This document shows positions 8,263-13,071 of a DNA stretch of 13,071 nt, one piece after another; within the stretch, counting starts at the first letter, position 1, and each line of letters begins with the position of its first letter. The notes under the pieces are model-generated. The model was not told the origin of the DNA. It did no database searches and was given only the letters and a program-made list of their open reading frames with translations. This stretch comes from an uncultured Bacteroides sp. (GTDB taxonomy: Bacteria > Bacteroidota > Bacteroidia > Bacteroidales > Bacteroidaceae): the NCBI GenBank assembly GCA_900544675.1, contig UQVZ01000065.1:1-13071 (forward strand). The letters are read 5' to 3'. A program made the translations under genes and the position numbers.

Positions 8263-8649
8263 ATGGAAGTAATAAATGCATTAGGCAGACGTAAAAGCGC
8301 AGTAGCTCGTGTTTTCGTTAGCGAAGGTACAGGAAAAATTACTATTAACAAGAGAGACCTTGCACAGTACTTCCCGTCACCTCTCCTGCAGTACGTTGTA
8401 AAGCAGCCGTTGAACAAGCTGGAAGTAGCTGAAAAATATGATATCAAAGTAAACCTGAATGGTGGTGGTTTTACCGGACAGTCTCAGGCTTTGCGTCTGG
8501 CTATCGCCCGCGCACTGGTGAAAATCAATCCGGAAGACAAGAAGACTCTTCGTGCAGAAGGCTTCATGACTCGTGACCCGCGTGAGGTTGAACGTAAGAA
8601 ACCGGGTCGTCCGAAAGCACGTCGCAGATTCCAGTTCAGTAAACGTTGA
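8263..8649 (+). CDS. rpsI: 30S ribosomal protein S9
   Basis: A 128-residue protein of the usual length for S9. The N-terminal INALGRRKSAVARVF, central GGGFTGQSQALRLAIARAL and basic C-terminal tail ending RRRFQFSKR are diagnostic. The tail reaches into the 30S P site and its last residues, KR, are the conserved terminus. It lies 6 nt after rplM on the same transcript. The 241-nt gap that follows contains a long inverted repeat and a possible rpsB leader, so coupling to rpsB is looser than to rplM. Confidence 0.98.
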   Translation: MEVINALGRRKSAVARVFVSEGTGKITINKRDLAQYFPSPLLQYVVKQPLNKLEVAEKYDIKVNLNGGGFTGQSQALRLAIARALVKINPEDKKTLRAEGFMTRDPREVERKKPGRPKARRRFQFSKR

Positions 8650-8655
8650 TTTGGG

Positions 8656-8774
8656 TTTTCGGTTTTTAAGTTCTTTAGTTGGTCAGTTTTTAAAGTCGGT
8701 CAGGCTTTCGGGCTTCGGGACATTGAAAACCTCAGAACTTAAACTTAAAATCTTAAAAACTCAAAAACTGAAAA
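8656..8774. repeat. Imperfect inverted repeat between rpsI and rpsB
   Basis: Nt 8656-8678 (TTTTCGG..TTCTTTAG) and nt 8752-8774 (CTTAAAAACTC..CTGAAAA) are inverted copies, 19 of 23 positions matching plus one wobble. Shorter alternative pairings exist within the block, for example TTTAAGTTCT (8665-8674) with AGAACTTAAA (8734-8743). It consists of degenerate TTTTTAAGTT and CAGTTTTT units. It may act as a terminator-like or mRNA-stabilising hairpin after rpsI. No gene is supported here. Confidence 0.7.
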
Positions 8775-8777
8775 AGC

Positions 8778-8855
8778 GTTTAGTATCTAAACTGTCAGGA
8801 CTCTTCCTGCAAGTGGTTTGTGGAGAGACTACCCGGCGGTTGGTTCATTACAAAC
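8778..8855 (+). promoter_or_regulatory. Possible structured leader of rpsB
   Basis: Three small perfect helices lie in a row upstream of rpsB: GTTTAG/CTAAAC (8778-8783 with 8787-8792), CAGGA/TCCTG (8796-8800 with 8805-8809) and GTTTGT/ACAAAC (8816-8821 with 8850-8855). The last encloses the G+C-rich GACTACCCGGCGG. An unstructured A-rich stretch then leads to the ATG. This suits a leader bound by S2 or another regulator, but it rests on hand pairing only. Confidence 0.4.
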
Positions 8856-8890
8856 AAAAAAGAAAGTAAACGAATAAACAATTAAAAAAC

Positions 8891-9736
8891 ATGTCAAGAG
8901 TAAATTTTGATACCTTGTTGGAGGCTGGTTGCCACTTCGGACACTTGAAAAGAAAGTGGAACCCTGCAATGGCTCCTTATATCTTTATGGAACGCAACGG
9001 AATCCATATCATCGACCTGAACAAAACCGTTGCCAAAGTTGACGAAGCTGCTGAAGCTTTGAAACAAATCGCAAAATCAGGAAAGAAAGTCCTGTTTGTT
9101 GCTACTAAGAAACAAGCAAAACAGATTGTAGCCGAAAAGGCTGCTTCTGTAAACATGCCTTACGTAATCGAACGTTGGCCGGGCGGTATGCTGACCAACT
9201 TCCCCACTATCCGCAAGGCTGTGAAGAAAATGGCTACTATTGATAAGTTGACCAACGACGGTACCTATTCTAACCTTTCTAAGAGAGAAATCCTGCAGAT
9301 TTCCCGTCAGCGTGCCAAATTGGAAAAGAACCTGGGTTCTATCGCCGACCTGACTCGTCTGCCGTCAGCACTGTTCGTAGTTGACGTGATGAAAGAAAAC
9401 ATCGCTGTTCGCGAAGCTAACCGTCTGGGTATTCCTGTATTCGGTATTGTAGATACCAACTCTAATCCGGACAATGTAGATTTCGTAATCCCGGCTAACG
9501 ATGACGCTACCAAGTCTATCGAAGTAATCCTCGACGCTTGCTGCGGTGCAATGGCCGAAGGTCTGGAAGAAAGAAAAGCAGAAAAGGTAGACATGGAAGC
9601 AGCAGGTGAAAACGCACCGAAAGCTACCAAGAAAAGAGTTGCCAAGGCTCGTATGGACAAGGCAGAACAAGATGCCATCAACGCGTCAAAGGCTGCTGCC
9701 TTCATCTCTAAGGAAGACGAAGAAGCTGAAGCTTAA
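8891..9736 (+). CDS. rpsB: 30S ribosomal protein S2
   Basis: A 281-residue protein. S2 hallmarks are LLEAGCHFGHLKRKWNPAM near the N-terminus, YIFMERNGIHIIDLNKT, the RWPGGMLTNFPTIRKAV segment and GIPVFGIVDTNSNPDNVDFVIPANDDA. S2 binds the back of the 30S head near S1. The protein carries a C-terminal extension of about 50 residues, rich in Ala, Lys and Glu (EERKAEKVDME..., ending EDEEAEA). It is longer than the E. coli protein (about 240 residues) and of a type found in Bacteroidales. The ATG is preceded by an A-rich stretch. tsf follows after 131 nt, keeping the near-universal rpsB-tsf pairing. Confidence 0.98.
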   Translation: MSRVNFDTLLEAGCHFGHLKRKWNPAMAPYIFMERNGIHIIDLNKTVAKVDEAAEALKQIAKSGKKVLFVATKKQAKQIVAEKAASVNMPYVIERWPGGMLTNFPTIRKAVKKMATIDKLTNDGTYSNLSKREILQISRQRAKLEKNLGSIADLTRLPSALFVVDVMKENIAVREANRLGIPVFGIVDTNSNPDNVDFVIPANDDATKSIEVILDACCGAMAEGLEERKAEKVDMEAAGENAPKATKKRVAKARMDKAEQDAINASKAAAFISKEDEEAEA

Positions 9737-9746
9737 CACATAATTT

Positions 9747-9822
9747 AATTGAGAGTTGAGAGTTGAAAGTTGAGAGTTACTGAATAAAGCGATTCTCAAT
9801 TCTCTGTTCTCAGCTCTCAATT
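9747..9822. repeat. Long imperfect hairpin of TTGAGAG units between rpsB and tsf
   Basis: Nt 9747-9775 and 9794-9822 are 29-nt inverted arms that pair over almost their whole length, with only two true mismatches once G-T wobbles are counted. The loop is 18 nt. Each arm is a degenerate tandem of about 7-nt units (TTGAGAG). Hairpins of this kind can protect upstream mRNA or partly terminate. No strong T run follows, so complete termination before tsf is unlikely, and no separate tsf promoter was found. Confidence 0.78.
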
Positions 9823-9867
9823 TGCTTTAGAACGATTATTATTCATTTAAAATTAAATAAGATTATT

Positions 9868-10860
9868 ATGGCTGTAAGTATGGCAGATATCCAGCACCTG
9901 CGTAAAATGACAGGTGCCGGAATGATGGATTGCAAGAATGCTCTGACTGAAGCAGAAGGCAATTTCGACAAGGCAATGGAAATTATCCGTAAAAAAGGAC
10001 AGGCAGTAGCCGCTAAGCGTTCCGACCGTGAAACGTCAGAAGGTTGCGTGCTGGCTAAGTCTACAGGTGACTATGCTGCTATGATTGCCCTGAAATGTGA
10101 AACCGACTTCGTGGCTAAGAATGCCGATTTCGTAGCTTTGACTCAGGCTATCCTGGATGCGGCTATCGCAAACAAATGCCAGACATTGGACGAAGTGAAA
10201 GCGTTGCCGATGGGTAGCGGTACGATAGCAGACGCAGTGGTTGAACGTAGCGGTGTGACCGGCGAAAAGACCGAACTGGATGGCTATAGCTTCGTTTCGG
10301 GCGCTTGCACGGCTGTTTATAACCACATGAACAAGAACCAGCTCTGCACACTGGTAGCTTTCAACAAGCCTTGCGACGAAAAGGTAGCTCACGAAATCTG
10401 CATGCAGATTGCAGCTATGAACCCGATTGCTATCGACGAAGCCGGTGTTCCCGAATCGGTAAAAGAAGAAGAAATCAAGGTGGCTGTTGAAAAGACAAAG
10501 GCTGAACAGGTACAGAAGGCTGTAGATGCTGCCTTGAAGAAAGCAGGCATCAATCCGGCTCATGTAGACAGCGAAGAGCACATGGAAAGCAACATGGCTA
10601 AGGGATGGATTTCGGCTGAAGACGTAGCTAAGGCAAAAGAAATCAAAGCAAACGTTGCTGCCGAAAAGGCTGCCAACCTGCCCGCAGCGATGATTGAAAA
10701 TATCGCTAAAGGTCGTCTGGGCAAATTCTTGAAAGAAGTTTGCCTGATGAAGCAGGAAAGCATCATGGACCCGAAGAAGACGGTTGCCGATGTATTGAAA
10801 GAAGCAGATCCTGAATTGGCTGTTACAGAATTCAAGCGTTTCACTTTGCGCGCTGAATAA
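9868..10860 (+). CDS. tsf: Translation elongation factor Ts
   Basis: A 330-residue EF-Ts, the guanine nucleotide exchange factor that recharges EF-Tu with GTP in the cytoplasm. The N-terminal UBA-like domain (residues about 1-55, IQHLRKMTGAGMMDCKNAL) and the signature TDFVAKN (79-85), which contacts EF-Tu, are intact. The second core repeat includes AMNPIAID. The C-terminal part has GRLGKFLKEVCLMKQ. It is longer than the E. coli protein (about 283 residues), mainly through a Lys/Ala/Glu-rich helical stretch at roughly 200-275. It is the last gene of the translation block and is followed by a strong terminator. Confidence 0.98.
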   Translation: MAVSMADIQHLRKMTGAGMMDCKNALTEAEGNFDKAMEIIRKKGQAVAAKRSDRETSEGCVLAKSTGDYAAMIALKCETDFVAKNADFVALTQAILDAAIANKCQTLDEVKALPMGSGTIADAVVERSGVTGEKTELDGYSFVSGACTAVYNHMNKNQLCTLVAFNKPCDEKVAHEICMQIAAMNPIAIDEAGVPESVKEEEIKVAVEKTKAEQVQKAVDAALKKAGINPAHVDSEEHMESNMAKGWISAEDVAKAKEIKANVAAEKAANLPAAMIENIAKGRLGKFLKEVCLMKQESIMDPKKTVADVLKEADPELAVTEFKRFTLRAE

Positions 10861-10890
10861 TTCGGTCATTCTTGATTAAGATAAAAACCG

Positions 10891-10931
10891 AAAGGCTGTT
10901 TTCCCCGTGTGAGGGAAAGCAGCCTTTTTTT
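10891..10931 (+). terminator. Intrinsic terminator after tsf
   Basis: AAAGGCTG (10891-10898) plus TTTCCC pair with GGGAAA plus CAGCCTTT, with single extra bases on each side, around a loop near CGTGTGA. The stem runs straight into a T7 run ending at nt 10931. This is a textbook rho-independent terminator that closes the ribosomal transcript and isolates the downstream accessory genes. Confidence 0.92.
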
Positions 10932-10986
10932 GCGGCATGCCGCTTCTGTTTTCAGCATAAGCCGTCTTCTTTTATTTATAAATAAA
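10932..10986. repeat. Two perfect palindromes after the tsf terminator
   Basis: GCGGCATGCCGC (10932-10943) is a 12-bp perfect palindrome beginning at the base after the terminator T run. TTTATTTATAAATAAA (10971-10986) is a 16-bp perfect palindrome ending 2 nt before the half-site array. Both could be protein-binding sites or chance palindromes; there is no direct evidence for a role. Confidence 0.5.
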
Positions 10987-10988
10987 TA

Positions 10989-11092
10989 GTTTCACCCAGT
11001 TTCAACAGGCTGAAACAACTGTTTCACCTTGCTGAAACTATTGTTTCACTTATAAGAAACACTTGTTTCACCTATAAGAAACTACCTGAAAC
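10989..11092. repeat. Mirror-symmetric 22-bp-period array of GTTTCA/TGAAAC half-sites
   Basis: GTTTCA occurs at 10989, 10999, 11021, 11043 and 11065. TGAAAC or AGAAAC occurs at 11011, 11033, 11055, 11077 and 11087. From 10999 to 11086 this makes four units of exactly 22 bp, each GTTTC-N8-GAAAC plus 4 nt. The extra half-sites at both ends are offset by 10 nt, so all ten sit symmetrically about nt 11040.5. Spacer bases differ between units while spacing is fixed. The array lies about 100 nt upstream of the candidate ATPase promoter. It may bind a regulator or architectural protein, or be a dispersed intergenic repeat element. Confidence 0.88.
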
Positions 11093-11190
11093 TGTTGATT
11101 GCATCAGAGAACAGTAAGTATTGTTCGGATTTAACATGCAATATTATTTTATTTTTTGCGATAAAATCAATGTTATATGCAGGTATTTGC

Positions 11191-11198
11191 TATATTTG
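11191..11198 (+). promoter_or_regulatory. Candidate promoter -7 element for the ATPase gene
   Basis: TATATTTG matches the Bacteroidetes TAnnTTTG element. The -33 region at the expected distance (around 11167-11172, TCAATG) is a poor match, so the promoter may be weak or assisted. Transcription would begin near nt 11205, giving a leader of about 105 nt. No RNA motif is recognised in that leader. The ATPase ATG is preceded by an A-rich stretch. Confidence 0.5.
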
Positions 11199-11310
11199 TA
11201 CGAAACTCTCATTGCAGCTATTGACAATTCGTTGAATAAGACGGTCGAAGAAGAACGCCTCTTTACGGTAGTATGGCAGATAGTATGAATTGAAATAAAA
11301 AACAGAATAT

Positions 11311-12558
11311 ATGCACGAGCGATTGATAGTTAAGTCATTTGGTCCTGTTAAGAATCTTGATATCACCTTTAAAAAGGTTACATTGTTCATTGGCGACCAA
11401 GGGACAGGTAAAAGTTGTGTGGCAAAACTTTTTTCCATGTTCAAATGGTTGGAGAAGGTTTTGGTGCAGAAAAAATATAATCTAAATTATTTCGAGCAAT
11501 ACAAACGTTTTTCAACCAAGTTGTGTTCCTATCATAGAATAGAATCTTTCATTCAAGACAATTCGTATTTGAAGTTTGAAAGTTCTCTATATGTTTTTGT
11601 CTATTCTGATGGCTCTTTTAAAATATATGACAAAAATGAGGATGCAGACCTTTTTAGAACAGACGATGACAATAGAAACGTTGATGGTCTTTCTAAGATT
11701 ATGTATATTCCAGCCGAACGTTCAATCGTAAGTGTGGCAGAAAATAAGACAAAGCTGTTAAAAGAACTTCCGGATTCAAGCGAGACCTTTTCTGATGAAT
11801 TCGTGAACGCGAAAAAATATTTTAAGAGCGGCTATGAACTTCCATTTGAGGGATTACGTTTTGAATACGACTCGTTGAATGAGGTAGGGTGGATTAGTGG
11901 AACCGATTATAAAGTTCGCCTTATTAACGCTTCAAGCGGCATACAGTCATCACTCCCTATGTGTATGGTGTCTGAATACCTCAGTAGAATGATAGCTGAG
12001 CGTGAAGAAGTTAAGCTCTCCAAAGACGAAAAAGATAAACTTGAAAAACGGGTGGCTGATATTATGCAGGACGATGCCATTTCTGACAGCATCAAAGATA
12101 TGATGATTCGCCAGCTTTCATCAGCCAATAGATATGATTGCTTCATCAATATTGTAGAGGAACCGGAATTAAATCTCTTCCCGGAATCTCAAATGGAAGT
12201 TTTACGTTCTTTGGTTGCTATCAATGCGTCTTCGGATAAAAATATGCTTGTGCTTACATCGCACAGCCCTTATTCTTTGGCCATTCTGAATATGCTGGTA
12301 ATGGGAGCGAAAGTTTACCAAAAGGCAAGCGAAGACGATAAAGCAAAAATAGAAAATATTTTGCCGCATGTGTATCACCTTGCTGAAAATGATGTGGCTG
12401 CCTATCGTCTGTCTTCTAAAGACGAGAATTATTGCGAATCCATACTGAATGCGAAGACAGGAATGATAGCAAAGAATGATTTAGACTCTTGCTCAGATGA
12501 AATAAACAGAACTTTTAACCAATTGTATCGATTGTATGCCAACACTTTCGCAAAATAA
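11311..12558 (+). CDS. AAA15/21-type (ABC/OLD-like) ATPase, putative defence or repair ATPase
   Basis: A 415-residue soluble protein. It starts with MHERLIVKSFGPVKNLDITF, the lead strand typical of SMC/RecF/OLD-like ATPases. Walker A is GDQGTGKS (28-35, Lys34). An ABC-like signature lies in INASSGIQSS (205-214), Walker B in FINIVEEPELNLF (278-290) with Glu283/Glu284, and the switch histidine His318 in LTSHSP. A charged helical insertion (about 235-270) separates signature and Walker B. No TOPRIM domain follows, unlike full OLD nucleases, so an effector should be separate. The next gene overlaps it by 23 nt and looks like a nuclease. Sequence is visibly A+T-richer than the neighbouring ribosomal genes, suggesting acquired accessory DNA. 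It may be related to RloA, AriA or PtuA-type ATPases, but I cannot assign it to one. Confidence 0.85.
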   Translation: MHERLIVKSFGPVKNLDITFKKVTLFIGDQGTGKSCVAKLFSMFKWLEKVLVQKKYNLNYFEQYKRFSTKLCSYHRIESFIQDNSYLKFESSLYVFVYSDGSFKIYDKNEDADLFRTDDDNRNVDGLSKIMYIPAERSIVSVAENKTKLLKELPDSSETFSDEFVNAKKYFKSGYELPFEGLRFEYDSLNEVGWISGTDYKVRLINASSGIQSSLPMCMVSEYLSRMIAEREEVKLSKDEKDKLEKRVADIMQDDAISDSIKDMMIRQLSSANRYDCFINIVEEPELNLFPESQMEVLRSLVAINASSDKNMLVLTSHSPYSLAILNMLVMGAKVYQKASEDDKAKIENILPHVYHLAENDVAAYRLSSKDENYCESILNAKTGMIAKNDLDSCSDEINRTFNQLYRLYANTFAK

Positions 12559-13071
12559 GGATCTGCCTGTCGCTATAACCCAATTGCGATTGTGTTCGGC
12601 ATTAAGACATTGCGGGCGGATTGGAGTTGAAAATGCTTTTGATAAGAGCGACGATGAAAATCTGTATGTTTATGATGATGATAGTCGTCATTATACTGAT
12701 TGGACTAACGTTGAGCCTAAAGCATTTTTATCTAAGACTTTTAATGCTCAAAATCCTAATCGGAATACGTTAGTGCTATTGCCTTTAGACGGTCGTATTA
12801 TTACAGGAGCACATTTTGTTCAAGGAGGTGTGTGCGATTGTGCTTTGCTTACAGATAACGAATTGAGTTTTGTGGAGTTCAAAACTAACGTTTTGTCTTC
12901 TAATGACATGACTATTTTGCAACGTGCTAATGAAGCTATAGGGCAGCTTTGGCACACATACGACGGCATTATTAACCCGGAGTGCCAGAAAGTAGGCATA
13001 GATATTACACTCAAAGTCATTATTGATTTTTATGTTGTATTCGACAATGATTTGGGTGTGACCGGTGCACG
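12536..13071 (+). CDS. Putative PD-(D/E)XK-like nuclease, partial (runs off the window)
   Basis: An open frame of 178 codons from ATG 12536 to the window end with no stop. The start lies inside the ATPase gene, a 23-nt overlap that suggests translational coupling; the next in-frame ATG is more than 370 nt later. It begins MPTLSQNKDLPVAITQLRL. The segment GGVCDCALLTDNELSFVEFK places Asp101 thirteen residues before Glu114-x-Lys116, the D...ExK pattern of PD-(D/E)XK nucleases. A helix follows (TILQRANEAIGQLWHTY), then a strand (LKVIIDFYVVF), agreeing with the alpha-beta-beta-beta-alpha-beta core; an N-terminal helix ends near Glu32. The likely job is DNA or RNA cleavage controlled by the ATPase (inference). 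A catalytically dead relative or a non-nuclease protein cannot be excluded, and the C-terminus is not visible. Confidence 0.7.
   Translation, partial: MPTLSQNKDLPVAITQLRLCSALRHCGRIGVENAFDKSDDENLYVYDDDSRHYTDWTNVEPKAFLSKTFNAQNPNRNTLVLLPLDGRIITGAHFVQGGVCDCALLTDNELSFVEFKTNVLSSNDMTILQRANEAIGQLWHTYDGIINPECQKVGIDITLKVIIDFYVVFDNDLGVTGA

Noticed and set aside
8573..8869. 98-codon + frame from the end of rpsI into the gap
   Set aside because: It starts inside rpsI in another frame and is Lys/Leu/Ser-rich because it translates the low-complexity inverted repeat and the possible leader; no homology-like motif.
10036..10869. 277-codon minus-strand frame opposite tsf
   Set aside because: Cys/Phe/His-rich nonsense composition opposite a certain EF-Ts gene; a coding shadow.
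10989..11092. The GTTTCA array as a CRISPR array
   Set aside because: Units are 22 bp with only 4-nt and 8-nt variable parts, so there are no spacers of CRISPR length, and no cas genes are in the window.
11163..11285. Open stretch upstream of the ATPase that translates plausibly (ending NKTVEEERLFTVVWQIV)
   Set aside because: No ATG in that frame, it overlaps the promoter-like TATATTTG, and it is too short to separate a gene remnant from chance.
11190..11444. 84-codon minus-strand frame opposite the ATPase start
   Set aside because: Antisense to the Walker A region, with no recognisable feature or independent promoter.
1..13071. tRNA, rRNA or insertion sequence genes
   Set aside because: I looked for tRNA-like cloverleaf ends, rRNA signatures, transposase motifs and terminal inverted repeats with target duplications, and saw none.

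Overview
The window looks like a chromosome segment from a gut member of the Bacteroidales (Bacteroides/Phocaeicola-like). Evidence: a SusC/SusD polysaccharide utilisation locus (PUL), lipoproteins with acidic residues right after the lipobox cysteine, TAnnTTTG-type promoters, A-rich translation starts without clear Shine-Dalgarno sequences, and the order rplM-rpsI-rpsB-tsf. Every gene I accept is on the + strand.

Nt 1-7352 are the 3' part of a PUL: the C-terminal barrel of a SusC-type TonB-dependent transporter (start outside the window), a SusD-type lipoprotein, a surface lipoprotein with two related glycan-binding-like modules flanking two Ig-like modules, and a lipidated GH43 enzyme that reads as an endo-1,5-alpha-L-arabinanase. 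Together they would bind arabinan at the cell surface, cut it, and import the oligosaccharides. Hairpins sit in the two larger gaps between PUL genes.

Nt 7353-7794 hold a repeat-rich spacer (a perfect 36-bp direct repeat and a 15-bp-period array of related motifs in inverse orientation), then a good Bacteroidetes promoter and a leader for the ribosomal genes. Nt 7795-10860 encode L13, S9, S2 and EF-Ts. The rpsI-rpsB and rpsB-tsf gaps each contain a long imperfect hairpin of their own sequence type, and rpsB has a possible structured leader. A strong intrinsic terminator follows tsf.

Nt 10932-11310 hold two perfect palindromes, then a mirror-symmetric array of ten GTTTCA/TGAAAC half-sites, then a promoter-like element. 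Nt 11311-13071 hold an A+T-richer, accessory-looking pair: an AAA15/21-type (ABC/OLD-like) ATPase and an overlapping second gene cut by the window edge. The second gene carries a D...ExK pattern and predicted secondary structure fitting a PD-(D/E)XK nuclease. I infer a two-gene nucleotide-dependent nuclease system, plausibly anti-phage defence. This pair and the half-site array are the best candidates for something undescribed.
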